Source: Acidobacteriota bacterium
GTDB lineage: Bacteria; Acidobacteriota; UBA6911
Reading direction: 5' to 3'
DNA: 37,809 bases
NCBI GenBank assembly: GCA_017860135.1
Contig: JAFNAG010000005.1
Span: forward strand, 1 to 37,809
Shown one piece after another: positions 7,881 through 17,528 of the stretch. The position numbers and the translations under genes are program-made. Numbering within the stretch: the first letter of the stretch is position 1; every line of letters begins with the position of its first letter. The notes beneath the pieces are model-generated. The model worked only from the letters and a program-made list of their open reading frames with translations, was not told the origin of the DNA and searched no databases.

Positions 7881-9431
7881 ATGGATATTTCCGACAAGCT
7901 GAGGGAACTGGACCGGCTGAATCGCAGGGCCGAAGCGGGGGGCGGTCCCGATCGCCTTAAACGGCAACATGATGCCGGTAAGCTGGCTGCCCGCGAGCGG
8001 ATCCGGGTGCTCCTGGACGAAGGAAGCTTCGAGGAACTCGACAGGTTCGTCGAGCACCGTTGCATCGACTTCAACATGGCGGACCAGAAGATCCCGGGCG
8101 ACGGTGTGGTTACGGGATATGGCCGGATCGACGGGCGGCTTGTATACGTCTTTGCCCAGGATTTCACCGTTTTCGGAGGCAGCCTGAGCGAGTCCTATGC
8201 GGAGAAGATCTGCAAGATCATGGATCTCGCCATGAAGATGGGCGCGCCCGTCGTCGGTCTGAACGACTCCGGCGGCGCCCGGATTCAGGAGGGCGTCGTG
8301 AGCCTCGCGGGCTATGCCGACATCTTCCTGCGCAACACGATTGCCAGCGGGGTGATTCCGCAGATTTCGGCCATCATGGGACCATGCGCCGGAGGCGCCG
8401 TCTATTCCCCTGCCATCACCGATTTCATCCTGATGGTCAAGGACACAAGCTACATGTTTGTCACCGGGCCCGATGTCATAAAGACGGTCACCCACGAGGA
8501 GGTGACCATGAACGACCTGGGAGGGGCCGTGACGCACAACAGCACCTCCGGAGTGGCTCATTTTGCCGCCGCCGACGACCGCGAATGCCTGGCCACTATC
8601 CGCGAGCTGCTGAGCTTCCTCCCGGCGAACAACATGGAGGATCCCCCGGTCAAGCCGTCGAACGATCCATGGGACCGGTCGGACAGCAGGCTGAATACGG
8701 TGGTTCCGACCGATCCGAACCAGCCCTACGATATCAGGGACGTCATCAAGCCTGTGGTGGATGACCACTATTTTTTCGAAGTGCACAAACATTACGCAAA
8801 GAACATCGTGGTCGGCTTCTCACGGCTCGACGGGCATCCGGTCGGCATCGTCGCCAACCAGCCCGCTTTCCTGGCCGGCACGCTGGACATCGCGGCATCG
8901 TTGAAAGGGGCGCGTTTCGTGCGGTTCTGCGACGCCTTCAACATCCCGCTGATTACGTTCGAGGACGTGCCGGGCTTCCTTCCCGGCACCGCCCAGGAAT
9001 TCGGAGGCATCATCAAGCACGGAGCGAAACTGCTCTACGCTTTCGCCGAAGCCACCGTGCCCAAGATTACCATCATCACCAGGAAGGCATATGGCGGGGC
9101 CTATTGCGTAATGTCCTCCAAGCACATCCGCACCGATCTGAACTACGCCTACCCCACTGCTGAGATCGCGGTCATGGGGCCCGAAGGGGCGGTAAACATC
9201 CTCTACCGGGCTGACTTGAAGGGAGCGGAGGATCCGGACGCTTTCCGGGCGCGGAAAGTCGAGGAGTTTCGCGACAAGTTCGCGTCTCCCTATATCGCGG
9301 CCCGGCGCGGATACATCGATGAAGTCATCGAGCCGAGCACCACGCGCCGCAAGCTGATCGTGGGGTTGCGCATGCTTGGAAACAAGAGAGACGTGAATCC
9401 GGCCCGAAAGCATGGAAACATCCCACTATAG
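7881..9431 (+). CDS. Acyl-CoA carboxylase carboxyltransferase subunit (propionyl-CoA carboxylase beta type)
   Basis: Carboxyltransferase that moves CO2 from carboxybiotin to an acyl-CoA, most likely propionyl-CoA giving methylmalonyl-CoA. The 516-residue protein contains both crotonase-like halves, with [24 protein letters not shown] and [12 protein letters not shown] in the N-terminal half, and [31 protein letters not shown] and [12 protein letters not shown] in the C-terminal half. Length and motifs match PccB/MmdA and differ from AccD, which is encoded separately here. The biotin carboxylase gene starts 14 bp downstream and the biotin carrier after that, so all components are present. The related sodium-pump decarboxylase MmdA cannot be excluded by this subunit alone, but the adjacent ATP-dependent biotin carboxylase favours a carboxylase. 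Confidence 0.93.
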   Translation: MDISDKLRELDRLNRRAEAGGGPDRLKRQHDAGKLAARERIRVLLDEGSFEELDRFVEHRCIDFNMADQKIPGDGVVTGYGRIDGRLVYVFAQDFTVFGGSLSESYAEKICKIMDLAMKMGAPVVGLNDSGGARIQEGVVSLAGYADIFLRNTIASGVIPQISAIMGPCAGGAVYSPAITDFILMVKDTSYMFVTGPDVIKTVTHEEVTMNDLGGAVTHNSTSGVAHFAAADDRECLATIRELLSFLPANNMEDPPVKPSNDPWDRSDSRLNTVVPTDPNQPYDIRDVIKPVVDDHYFFEVHKHYAKNIVVGFSRLDGHPVGIVANQPAFLAGTLDIAASLKGARFVRFCDAFNIPLITFEDVPGFLPGTAQEFGGIIKHGAKLLYAFAEATVPKITIITRKAYGGAYCVMSSKHIRTDLNYAYPTAEIAVMGPEGAVNILYRADLKGAEDPDAFRARKVEEFRDKFASPYIAARRGYIDEVIEPSTTRRKLIVGLRMLGNKRDVNPARKHGNIPL

Positions 9432-9445
9432 TCACCGGGTGTGGA

Positions 9446-10960
9446 ATGTTCAAAAAGGTGCTTATCGCGAACCGCGGTGAAATCGCCGTCCGCATCCTCC
9501 GGTCTTGCCGGGACATGGGAATTTCGCCCGTCGCCGTATACTCCGAGGCGGATCGCGCTTCCTTGCACGTGCGGCTGGCAGATGAAGCCTACCTCATCGG
9601 TCCGCCGGCTTCCGGCGACAGCTACCTTTCCATTGCGAAAATCATCGAGGCCGCAAGACGCTGCCATGCGGATGCCATCCATCCCGGCTATGGCTTCCTC
9701 TCGGAGAATCCCCGTTTTGCCCGCGCCTGCGCGGATGCCGGGATTCCCCTCGTCGGGCCGTCGGCCGAATCCATGCGCCTCATGGGGAGCAAAACGGGAG
9801 CACGTACCGTGTTGCAGAAGTCGGGAGTACCGATCGTGCCCGGCACCTACCGCGCCCTCAAGTCGTCCGGCGAGGCGCGGATGGAGGCGGAGGAAATTGG
9901 ATATCCGGTCATGCTCAAGGCGGCCGGGGGCGGCGGGGGAAAAGGGATGCGGCTGGTCCATGACGCGGCGCACATGGCGGGAGATTTCGAGGCGGCGGCT
10001 TCGGAAGCACAAAACGCCTTCGGGGATCCCTCCATCTACATCGAGAAGTACATATCCCGCCCGCGCCATGTGGAAATCCAGGTGCTCGCCGACAGCCACG
10101 GAAACGCGATATACCTCGGCGAAAGGGAGTGTTCGCTGCAACGACGGCACCAGAAAGTGGTCGAAGAGTGCCCCAGCCCGGCGCTGGATGAGGATTTGCG
10201 GCAGAGGATGGGGGAAGCAGCCTTGCGCGTGGTCCGCGCCGCCGGATACGAAAACGCCGGGACCGTGGAATTCCTCCTGGACGAAGACCGGGAGTTTTAT
10301 TTTCTCGAGATGAACACCCGGCTCCAGGTGGAGCATCCGGTGACGGAAATGGTCACAGGATACGACCTCGTGGAGCAGCAGTTTCGGATCGCGTCGGGCG
10401 AGCGCCTGGGCATCCGCCAGGAGAGCGTGCGGCTGCGGGGCTGCGCTCTTGAATGCCGCATTTATGCCGAAGATCCGGAGCGCAACTTTTATCCCTCTCC
10501 GGGCCCGATCCGCGAGCTGGTTGAACCGCAGGGCCCCGGCGTGCGCGTCGATTCCGGCGTCTACCGTGGTTGGGACGTGCCCATACATTATGATCCGCTC
10601 CTTGCCAAACTCGTCACCTATGGCGCCGATCGGATGCAGGCAATCGCCCGCATGCGCCGCGCCATTGCCGAATATCGAATCCTGGGGATCCGGACCAACC
10701 TCTCGTTTTTCGCTGCTCTCCTGGAGGACCCCGAGTTTGTGGCGGGGCGGCTGTCGACAGACTTTATTGGGGAGTTTTTCGAACGAAGGCGTGCGGCCGG
10801 GCCTTCCCATGCGCCGCTGCATGCGGCATCCGTAGCCGCCGCTCTCGCCTATGCCGAGGCCGCCGTGAATGGAGGGATCAGGACGGAAGCCAGGCCCGGA
10901 AGCGCCTGGAAGATGGCCGGCCGGGGTGGGAATGCGCGACTCCGGCCGGGCTGGAGGTGA
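9446..10960 (+). CDS. Biotin carboxylase subunit of acyl-CoA carboxylase
   Basis: ATP-grasp enzyme that carboxylates biotin using bicarbonate and ATP. The 504-residue product has the N-terminal VLIANRGEIAVR domain, the HPGYGFLSEN motif (about 79-88), the glycine-rich ATP loop GGGGGKGMR (161-169), the RDCSL-like ERECSLQRRHQK motif, and the catalytic block EMNTRLQVEHPVTE near residue 293. The C-terminal domain ends about residue 450 and is followed by a low-complexity Ala/Gly/Arg tail. There is no fused biotinyl domain; that is the next gene. It is separated by 14 bp from the carboxyltransferase gene, so it belongs to the same transcript. This is probably a dedicated propionyl-type carboxylase partner, but it could also serve as AccC if no other copy exists. 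Confidence 0.94.
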   Translation: MFKKVLIANRGEIAVRILRSCRDMGISPVAVYSEADRASLHVRLADEAYLIGPPASGDSYLSIAKIIEAARRCHADAIHPGYGFLSENPRFARACADAGIPLVGPSAESMRLMGSKTGARTVLQKSGVPIVPGTYRALKSSGEARMEAEEIGYPVMLKAAGGGGGKGMRLVHDAAHMAGDFEAAASEAQNAFGDPSIYIEKYISRPRHVEIQVLADSHGNAIYLGERECSLQRRHQKVVEECPSPALDEDLRQRMGEAALRVVRAAGYENAGTVEFLLDEDREFYFLEMNTRLQVEHPVTEMVTGYDLVEQQFRIASGERLGIRQESVRLRGCALECRIYAEDPERNFYPSPGPIRELVEPQGPGVRVDSGVYRGWDVPIHYDPLLAKLVTYGADRMQAIARMRRAIAEYRILGIRTNLSFFAALLEDPEFVAGRLSTDFIGEFFERRRAAGPSHAPLHAASVAAALAYAEAAVNGGIRTEARPGSAWKMAGRGGNARLRPGWR

Positions 10961-11055
10961 AGGAGAAAGCGCCCCGCGCCCGGGGAATTCCTGATCCTGC
11001 GCGGGCGCCATAACCGTAGCGAGGGGTTTTCCCGCGCCCGTTCCCGGAGGCAGCC

Positions 11056-11553
11056 GTGATCCTGCAGATCGATCATGAAAATCATCGAGTGACGGTGGAA
11101 CTGGCCGGCGACGCCGGCGCCCGGAAAGTCAGTCTGAACGGTTCTGAAGTCCTCTACGACTGGATTCGGCTCCCGGACGGGCACTGCTCGCTGATTCTTG
11201 ACGGGCGGGTGTATGACTTCATCATCGAATTCAATGACGGCGGTTGCTCCGTCACCGGCCGTGATGGCTCGCTTGTCCTCGGAATCGCTGATTCGCGCCG
11301 CCTGATGCATGTGCGGGATGTGGAAGAAGGTCAAGCCGGATTGCAGCGAATCTCCGCCGAGATGCCCGGCAAGGTGGTGCGCATCCTTGTGCGAGTGGGG
11401 GACGAGGTCGCCTATGACCAGGGGCTTCTCGTGCTCGAAGCCATGAAGATGCAGAACGAAATCCGGGCTCCCAAGAGCGGCAAGATCCGGGAGATCGGCA
11501 TCAGACCCGGAATGGCGGTCGGCACCGGAGAGTTCCTGCTCAGCCTCGACTAA
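11056..11553 (+). CDS. Biotin carboxyl carrier (biotinyl-domain) protein
   Basis: Small carrier subunit of 165 residues that shuttles carboxybiotin between the two preceding enzymes. The C-terminal half is a typical biotinyl/lipoyl fold with PGKVVRILVRVGDEV, the biotinylation motif EAMKM (lysine 131) and the symmetric C-terminal strand PGMAVGTGEFLLSLD. The N-terminal 95 residues form a beta-rich region that resembles the BT (biotin carboxylase-carboxyltransferase interaction) domain of larger alpha subunits, so this gene may be the detached C-terminus of a PccA-like chain. The start is GTG at 11056 with GGAGG at 11046-11050. It is followed by a 24-bp inverted repeat that may end the operon. 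Confidence 0.92.
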   Translation: MILQIDHENHRVTVELAGDAGARKVSLNGSEVLYDWIRLPDGHCSLILDGRVYDFIIEFNDGGCSVTGRDGSLVLGIADSRRLMHVRDVEEGQAGLQRISAEMPGKVVRILVRVGDEVAYDQGLLVLEAMKMQNEIRAPKSGKIREIGIRPGMAVGTGEFLLSLD

Positions 11554-11568
11554 ACAACCCTCATTCCG

Positions 11569-11644
11569 GCAGCCACGCATTCCACCGATTTCACGAACGT
11601 GAGCTTCCCTCTCCATTCGGGAAATCGGTGGAATTCGTGGCTGC
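11569..11644. repeat. 24-bp inverted repeat between convergent genes (possible bidirectional terminator)
   Basis: The arms at 11569-11592 and 11621-11644 are complementary at 23 of 24 positions, around a 28-base loop. The core of each arm is built from ATTCCACCGATTTC. It sits between the ends of the biotin carrier gene and folC, which converge. There is no clear T-tract, so it could be a terminator, an RNA-stabilising stem or a small palindromic repeat element. Confidence 0.75.
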
Positions 11645-11662
11645 TTTTCGCGGACTGGTTTT

Positions 11663-13018
11663 TCATGTACCCGGGGAGTGCGTCCCCTCGCCGCCGGGAG
11701 GCTGGCGCCGTCTCTTTCTGGCGGCATCGGCTCGAATCAGTGGCAGCAGCTCTCCCAGCAGGTACAGCGACCCGGTTACAACCACCAGGCCGTCGCGCGG
11801 GGATTCTTCCCATGCGGCGTGGAGCGCCGAGAGGGCGCTGTCGTGAATCCGGATGCGCCTCCGGAACCGCGAATGCTGCGCGGCGATATCCGCAGGGTTG
11901 GCGGAACGGGAGTTGGCAACGGGAGCCAGGTGAATGCTCCTGGCAAGCGGGAACAACATCCGCCCCATGCCCCGGATGTCCTTTTCGCGCACTGCCCCGA
12001 ACACAAGGTGGATTTCCCCGCTCTCGCGCCGGGTCAAGTGGTTGCAGAGCGCGCTTGCCCCTTCGACGTTGTGTGCACCTTCCAGGAGCGTCCGACGGCG
12101 GGCGGGATACACGTCCAGCCGTCCCGGCCATCGAGTCGCCGCGATCCCGCGCCTGACGTCCGCCACGCGCACGGGGAAAGCCCCCAACTGCTCCACTCCC
12201 GCGACCGCGAGCGCGGCGTTGCGGGCCTGATGCAGTCCTGCGAGGGCCAGCGGCAGGCGTTGATAAAACCGATTTGGAGTGATCAAATCGATTGTAGCCT
12301 TCGGGCCTCGCTCGGCCACTACCCTGATGCTGTAATCCTCGTCGATTTCCAGCAGCGGCGCATGCATGCATCGGGCTTCCGCTTGCACCACGCTCTTTGC
12401 TGCCGGCGCCCGGCACCCGGAGACGACCGGGACCCCCTCCTTGATGATTCCTGCCTTCTCCCAGGCAATCTGCGCCAGCGAAGAGCCGAGCAGGTCCTGG
12501 TGGTCCAGAGAAACGCCGGTGATCACGCAGCACCCGGGGCGGACGACGTTGGTTGCATCCAGCCTCCCCCCCAGACCCACTTCGACGACGGCGATTTGGA
12601 TTCTCTCGCGTGCGAACTGCAGGAATGCGCAAGCCGTTAGAAACTCAAAATAGGTCAACCGGACGTCTAACCGGCGGCGCCTGAACAGTTTCTCCTCGAT
12701 TTCGAAGACCTGTGATGCGACGGCGGCGAAGCGGCGCGGGGAGATGTCGCGCCCGCAAACGCGAATGCGCTCCTCGAGCTTTTCCAGATGGGGTGAAGTG
12801 TACAGGCCGGTCTTCCAGCCTGCGGTCCGCAGTATCATCTCGGCCATCGCCGCCACGCTCCCTTTTCCATTGGTGCCGGCGATATGAAGAACGGCGAACT
12901 TCTCATGAGGGCTGCCCAACGCCTGCGTGACCGCCGCTATCCGGTGCAGACCGAGGTTGATGCCGCGCACTTCATTTCCGCGGCCGAACAATTGATGGAG
13001 AACCTGACGGTAATTCAA
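11663..13018 (-). CDS. folC: Folylpolyglutamate synthase / dihydrofolate synthase
   Basis: Mur-ligase-family enzyme that adds glutamate to dihydropteroate and to folates. The 451-residue product has the P-loop AGTNGKGSVAAM (about 48-58), TGLYTSPHLEKLEERI, the VEVGLGGRLDATNVV motif, TGVSLDHQDLLGSSLAQIAWEKAGI and the later LLEGAHNVEGA. The C-terminal tail after about residue 425 is basic and low-complexity. The start appears to be TTG at 13018, three bases after the accD stop; no ATG precedes residue 56, which is already inside the P-loop region. The accD-folC pairing is also found in many Proteobacteria, which supports both calls and implies translational coupling. Confidence 0.95.
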   Translation of the reverse strand: MNYRQVLHQLFGRGNEVRGINLGLHRIAAVTQALGSPHEKFAVLHIAGTNGKGSVAAMAEMILRTAGWKTGLYTSPHLEKLEERIRVCGRDISPRRFAAVASQVFEIEEKLFRRRRLDVRLTYFEFLTACAFLQFARERIQIAVVEVGLGGRLDATNVVRPGCCVITGVSLDHQDLLGSSLAQIAWEKAGIIKEGVPVVSGCRAPAAKSVVQAEARCMHAPLLEIDEDYSIRVVAERGPKATIDLITPNRFYQRLPLALAGLHQARNAALAVAGVEQLGAFPVRVADVRRGIAATRWPGRLDVYPARRRTLLEGAHNVEGASALCNHLTRRESGEIHLVFGAVREKDIRGMGRMLFPLARSIHLAPVANSRSANPADIAAQHSRFRRRIRIHDSALSALHAAWEESPRDGLVVVTGSLYLLGELLPLIRADAARKRRRQPPGGEGTHSPGT

Positions 13019-13021
13019 GGC

Positions 13022-13873
13022 TTATGACAGGAAAAAATTCAACGAATCAATCAAATATTCGCGCAGGTCGCGGCGGTCCACAATGGCGTCCAGCATGCCG
13101 TGCTCGAGCAGGAATTCGGAGCGCTGGAAACCGCTCGGCAGCTTCTGCCTGATGGTCTGCTCGATCACGCGCGGCCCCGCGAATCCAATCAGGGCGCCGG
13201 GTTCCGCGATGATCAGGTCGCCCAGCATGGCGAAGCTCGCCGTGACACCCCCGGTCGTCGGGTCAGTCAGCAGGGAGATGAACGGGATACGGGCGTCGTC
13301 CAGAACCGCCAGGGCAGCACTGATTTTGGCCATCTGCATGAGCGAGAAGGTTCCCTCATGCATGCGCGCGCCGCCGGATGCGGAGACGATGATGATCGGC
13401 AATTTTTCCCTCGCCGCACGCTCTATGGCCAGGGTCAGCATCTCGCCCATGACCGCCCCCATCGATCCCCCGATGAATCCATATTCCATTGCTGAGATCA
13501 GGGAAGGACGCCCGCCGAGTTTGCCGATTGCATTAATGACGGCATCGTTCAAACGAGTGGCCGAACGCGCATCCGCCAGTTTTTTCAAATACGGCTGCCG
13601 GTCGATGAAATGTAGCGGATCCGTCGAAACCAGGTTGTGGTCGTAAACCTCGTACACGCCGTCGTCGAACAACAGACGGAGGCGGTCCCTGGCGCCGATC
13701 TTGGCGTGATAATTGCACTTCGGGCAGACCTTCTCGTTCGCTTCCAGGTCTTTCTTCCAGATGATGGTGCGGCACCCTTCGCATTTGGTGAATAGTCCCT
13801 CGGTATGGATCTTTTTCTCCTCATCCCTGGAGGCAGGAAGCGGCTGCTGCTGCTTCTTGAACCACGATGCCAT
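13022..13873 (-). CDS. accD: Acetyl-CoA carboxylase carboxyltransferase subunit beta
   Basis: Beta half of the acetyl-CoA carboxylase carboxyltransferase, first step of fatty acid synthesis. The 283-residue protein begins MASWFKK, then carries the zinc ribbon with cysteines C31, C34, C50 and C53, followed by the crotonase-like core with SASGGARMHEGTFSLMQM, LTDPTTGGVTASFAMLGD and GFAGPRVIEQTIRQKLP. Length is typical. I chose the ATG at 13873, with GGGAG upstream, over an in-frame upstream start at 13918. The partner accA is not in this window. It is the first gene of the accD-folC operon, with a good promoter about 120 bp upstream. Confidence 0.96.
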   Translation of the reverse strand: MASWFKKQQQPLPASRDEEKKIHTEGLFTKCEGCRTIIWKKDLEANEKVCPKCNYHAKIGARDRLRLLFDDGVYEVYDHNLVSTDPLHFIDRQPYLKKLADARSATRLNDAVINAIGKLGGRPSLISAMEYGFIGGSMGAVMGEMLTLAIERAAREKLPIIIVSASGGARMHEGTFSLMQMAKISAALAVLDDARIPFISLLTDPTTGGVTASFAMLGDLIIAEPGALIGFAGPRVIEQTIRQKLPSGFQRSEFLLEHGMLDAIVDRRDLREYLIDSLNFFLS

Positions 13874-14237
13874 AGTCGTTACTCCCGAAGGGCTGCCATC
13901 CGGCGATCCTGCCACCATGGACGGGATATACTGGCGCCTGAGCCGCCTATGCTATCACTTGGCCCTCTCGCGAGTCCAGAGCGCAGATGACGGCTGCATA
14001 TTATGCAACTTCTCCGGCGCGCTGTCATCTTGCCTGTATGATAGGCGTTTAGAATGCGGAGCTGTATCCTGAATAACTATTGAGGCTTTTTGTGGTTCAG
14101 TTTTCTCCCGTTATGTCCGATACCATTGAGGCAAAACCCTGGTATGGTCTGGAGCACGCCATACCGGACGAATGGGAGCGCACGCATATCGGTCCGGAAG
14201 CGCACCGGGGTTTGCATTGGGAAAACGAGGTGTATCT
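13874..14237. other. Divergent intergenic region between accD and CsgG-like gene
   Basis: This 364-bp spacer separates two divergent genes. It contains the predicted accD promoter near 14000-14028 and a perfect palindrome TGCATA-T-TATGCA at 13995-14007. I see no convincing promoter for the rightward gene and no open reading frame that resembles a known protein. Confidence 0.5.
14000..14028 (-). promoter_or_regulatory. Sigma-70 promoter of accD-folC with overlapping palindrome
   Basis: On the minus strand ATGACA (14028-14023), a 17-bp spacer and CATAAT (14005-14000) match the sigma-70 consensus at ten of twelve positions. The -10 box lies inside the 13-bp palindrome TGCATA-T-TATGCA (13995-14007), a plausible repressor site. 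The predicted leader to the accD ATG is about 120 bases. Confidence 0.5.
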
Positions 14238-15203
14238 ATGAAATCGCTACGGCTGGCAGGATTGTCTGTATTGCTGCTGGCTGCCGGCGCAGTCAGCATG
14301 CCGGCGGGACAGGCAAAGAAGCGGGTGGCTCTCCTGGATTTCGAGTTCGGCACCGTTCAGCGCTGGTGGGGAGGTGACTGGGATGTCGGCAAGGGCATTG
14401 CCGACCTGGTGGTTACCAACCTGGTCAAGGACGGCACCTTCTCCGTGGTCGAGCGCAAGAAGCTGGATGCGATTCTGCAGGAACAGAATTTCTCCAATAC
14501 CGACCGCGCCAACCCGACGACCGCGTCCAAGATCGGCAAGGTCCTCGGCGTGAATGCGATTATCGTCGGATCGGTGACCCAGTTTGGGCTTGAAGATAAG
14601 TCAACGAGCGTCGGAGGGGTCATCGGGCGGATCCCCGGTTTCGGCGGCGGCAACGTCGGGACAAAGCAGGGCAAAGCGAATGTTGCGATAGATGCGCGGC
14701 TGGTCGACGTGAATACAGGCGAGATACTGGCCGTTGCATCGGGGAAGGGGACCTCGAAGCGATCCGGTCTGCTCCTTGGCGGCGCGGGGGGTGGCGGCGG
14801 CGGCTATGGCGCCGGAGGCATCGACATGTCGAGCAGCAACTTCCAGGACACGATTCTGGGAGAGGCGACACGTGCTGCAGTCGAAGACCTGACCGCCCAA
14901 CTGATTGGCCAGTCCAGTCGCGTAGAAGCGACCACAGTGGCCGTTGAGGGTCTGGTTGCGGATGCGACCGGGGATACCATCATCATCAACGTCGGCAAGA
15001 ACGCCGGCGTCGCCGTGGGCATGAAACTTTCGGTCGAGCGTGTGAGCCGGGAGGTAAAGGATCCATCCAGCGGGAAAGTTCTGCGCAAGATTACAAGCCC
15101 CGTCGGCGAAATTCAGGTTACGGAAGTGGACGATCTTTCGGCGGTGGCCAAAGTGGTTTCCGGCCAGGGGTTCAAAGTCGGGGACATGGTGAAAAGCAAA
15201 TAG
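14238..15203 (+). CDS. CsgG-family exported protein
   Basis: Predicted exported protein of 321 residues. An N-terminal signal peptide (about 1-25, hydrophobic LSVLLLAAGAVSMPA) lacks a lipobox cysteine. Residues 27-200 look like a CsgG/HfaB-type domain, with KKRVALLDFEFG, DLVVTNLVKDGTFSVVERKKLDAILQEQNF and GVNAIIVGSVTQFG, followed by LVDVNTGEILAVASGKG. A glycine-rich linker near residue 200 leads to a C-terminal beta-rich domain. CsgG itself is the outer-membrane curli secretion pore, but no other curli genes are nearby and the acylated cysteine is missing. Many stand-alone members of this fold are uncharacterised envelope proteins. The ATG at 14238 has GAGG about 8 bases upstream. Confidence 0.82.
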   Translation: MKSLRLAGLSVLLLAAGAVSMPAGQAKKRVALLDFEFGTVQRWWGGDWDVGKGIADLVVTNLVKDGTFSVVERKKLDAILQEQNFSNTDRANPTTASKIGKVLGVNAIIVGSVTQFGLEDKSTSVGGVIGRIPGFGGGNVGTKQGKANVAIDARLVDVNTGEILAVASGKGTSKRSGLLLGGAGGGGGGYGAGGIDMSSSNFQDTILGEATRAAVEDLTAQLIGQSSRVEATTVAVEGLVADATGDTIIINVGKNAGVAVGMKLSVERVSREVKDPSSGKVLRKITSPVGEIQVTEVDDLSAVAKVVSGQGFKVGDMVKSK

Positions 15204-15293
15204 GCCGCCGGATCACGCGGGAGTAGCAGCCGCATGGGGCTCCTGCTTCTGCGCACTGCACGATGTACGTGCCTCGCCGGTGAGGACTGTTCG

Positions 15294-17384
15294 CTATCCG
15301 CTATGGTCGGGCTGGAACCGGGCTGGCAGTCCTGGTTGCAGTTCCTCCAGCCGGGCAGCCAATTGTGCTGCTTCCGTGGCCGGCTCGAGGCAGACCCGAT
15401 CCCGGCACACATAGGCTGTCGGCCGCCCGGAAATCATGATGCGGCCTTTCAGCAAAGACACGTCGGCGGTCTCTCCGCACACCACTACTTTATTGGGAAT
15501 ATAGCGGGAGAACACCTCGCGCAGCATCGATATGGTTGCTTCCTCCCGCGGATTCCCCACGACCGCGATCTCGGCAATGTCCGGGAGTGCGAAATCGAAA
15601 GCACACAGAAGGTTTCCGAAGGCGGACGGATGCTGTCCTGCCGTCTGTGCCATTGCCTTCACAACCGTCAAAGCCGGCTCCAGCCAACGGTCCTCCCCGG
15701 TGAAACGAGCCAATCGCAAAAGAGCGTACACTGCCACCGAGTTGCCGGAAGGTGTGGCGTTGTCGTACAGGTCCTTGGGGCGGCTGATGAGGGGCTCCTG
15801 TTCGCTGGAGGTGAGGAAAAACCCGGTGCCAACCGGATCGCGGAATTTTTCGACCATTACGCAGGCGAGTCCGGTCGCCTCGTTCAGCCAGCGCGTGTCG
15901 AAGTCCGCCTCGTAGAGCGCAAGCAGTCCATCCATAAGGAATGCGTAATCTTCGAGAAACGCGTCGATTTTTGCCATGCCGTCCCGATAGCTGTGCAATA
16001 AGCGCCCTTCAGGCCGCAGTCTGGCCAGAAGGAAGCCCGCGCACCGGCGCGCGGCCTCACCATAGTCCGCGCGCCCCAGGCTGCGGGCGGATTCCGCGAA
16101 ACTCCGCAGCATGAGCCCGTTCCAGGAGGTCAGTATCTTCTCATCCCGCTCCGGTCTCACGCGGCATTCGCGTGCGGCGAACAGCTGTCTTCTGCCATGA
16201 TCCAACACTTTCAGCAGCTCCTGCTCGGGTACTTTGTTCAGACGCGCCACCAGGGCTGCGTTTCGAGGGATCCAGAGGATGTTTCTGCCTTCCAGGCTCC
16301 CCTCGTCGCTGATGCCGTAATACCGGCAGAACAACTCGGCTTCGTCGCCTGCGAGCAGGCCCTCTACTTCCTGACGCTCCCATGTGTAGTACTTTCCCTC
16401 CACCCCTTCGCTATCCGCATCCTGCGTCGAGAAAAACCCTCCCTCGTGCGCGCTCATTTCGCGCAGCACATAGTCGAGGGTTTCTTCCACCGCGCGGCGG
16501 TATTGAGGATTGCCGGTGAGAAGGAACGCGTCCAGGTAGACCCGGCTGAGCAGTGCGTTGTCATACAGCATCTTCTCAAAGTGGGGAACCAGCCAATGGG
16601 CGTCCACCGAATATCGGTGGAATCCTCCTCCGAGCTGGTCATAGATGCCGCCGGACAGCATCTTCTGGAGGGTCAATTCCACAACGTCGAGCAATCGCCG
16701 TTTGCCGCTGCGTGCAAATACCCGCATGAGGAAATCCAGCGACATGGACGGGGGAAACTTGGGAGCTGTACCGAAACCTCCGTTCTGCTCGTCGAAACTC
16801 GCCAGCAGGGCTGCCGCAGCCGCCTCGAGTGTTTCTTGGGTCAGTTCTCCAGGCCCAGGGGCGAATCGGCTGCTCTTCTGCAGCTCGCGGGCAATCGAGG
16901 CTGCATTCCTGTCAATCTCTTGTCTCCGGGTTCGATACGCATCGGCGACGCCGGAAAGAACGCTGGGAAAACCGGGAATTCCGTGACGGTCCTCAGGCGG
17001 GAAATAAGTGCCCCCATAAAACGGCACCTGGTCCGGTGTGAGGAAAACGGTCATGGGCCAGCCGCCGCGCCCCGTGATCATCTGCACGGCCTGCATGTAA
17101 ACGGCATCCAGATCCGGCCGCTCCTCCCGGTCCACCTTGATGTTGACGAACAGCCCGTTCATGAGCTCCGCAATCCTCTCGTTTTCAAAGGATTCCCGCT
17201 CCATGACGTGACACCAGTGGCAGGCGGAGTAGCCGATGCTCAACAGGATCGGCTTATCCTCCGCTTTCGCCTTTTTCAGCGCCTCTTCCGACCACGGGTA
17301 CCACTGCACCGGATTGTGGGCGTGTTGAAGCAGGTACGGACTGGATTCGTGGATCAAGGCATTCGTGAATCTGTGTTTGGACAT
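15294..17384 (-). CDS. DUF255 thioredoxin-domain protein (YyaL/SPATA20 family)
   Basis: Cytoplasmic protein of 696 residues in the family of YyaL and mammalian SPATA20. The N-terminal thioredoxin-like domain (about 1-165) has [12 protein letters not shown], the active-site-like CHWC (55-58) followed by [18 protein letters not shown] and [12 protein letters not shown]. The remainder is an alpha/alpha-barrel resembling six-hairpin glycosidases and N-acylglucosamine epimerases, with [24 protein letters not shown] and [10 protein letters not shown]. The molecular function of the family is not established. The chosen ATG at 17384 gives [11 protein letters not shown], the usual family start; an upstream in-frame start at 17420 is less likely. 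It lies 144 bp downstream of queF on the same strand. Confidence 0.92.
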   Translation of the reverse strand: MSKHRFTNALIHESSPYLLQHAHNPVQWYPWSEEALKKAKAEDKPILLSIGYSACHWCHVMERESFENERIAELMNGLFVNIKVDREERPDLDAVYMQAVQMITGRGGWPMTVFLTPDQVPFYGGTYFPPEDRHGIPGFPSVLSGVADAYRTRRQEIDRNAASIARELQKSSRFAPGPGELTQETLEAAAAALLASFDEQNGGFGTAPKFPPSMSLDFLMRVFARSGKRRLLDVVELTLQKMLSGGIYDQLGGGFHRYSVDAHWLVPHFEKMLYDNALLSRVYLDAFLLTGNPQYRRAVEETLDYVLREMSAHEGGFFSTQDADSEGVEGKYYTWERQEVEGLLAGDEAELFCRYYGISDEGSLEGRNILWIPRNAALVARLNKVPEQELLKVLDHGRRQLFAARECRVRPERDEKILTSWNGLMLRSFAESARSLGRADYGEAARRCAGFLLARLRPEGRLLHSYRDGMAKIDAFLEDYAFLMDGLLALYEADFDTRWLNEATGLACVMVEKFRDPVGTGFFLTSSEQEPLISRPKDLYDNATPSGNSVAVYALLRLARFTGEDRWLEPALTVVKAMAQTAGQHPSAFGNLLCAFDFALPDIAEIAVVGNPREEATISMLREVFSRYIPNKVVVCGETADVSLLKGRIMISGRPTAYVCRDRVCLEPATEAAQLAARLEELQPGLPARFQPDHSG

Positions 17385-17528
17385 GTACTGCAGAGTAGGG
17401 GATGCGCAGGTAAAAATCAAATCCCGGCCTGAGGATTGCGCCGGCCACGGGGATGCCCTCCATCCGGAGTGTCACGGCATTGCCGCGTTGAAGGTTCGCT
17501 TTCGCGGAGGATTCCTGCAGCCAGGCAG

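Noticed and set aside
14238-15203. Calling the CsgG-like gene a curli secretion pore
   Set aside because: There is no lipobox cysteine and no csgA, csgB, csgE or csgF nearby; only the domain resemblance is supported.
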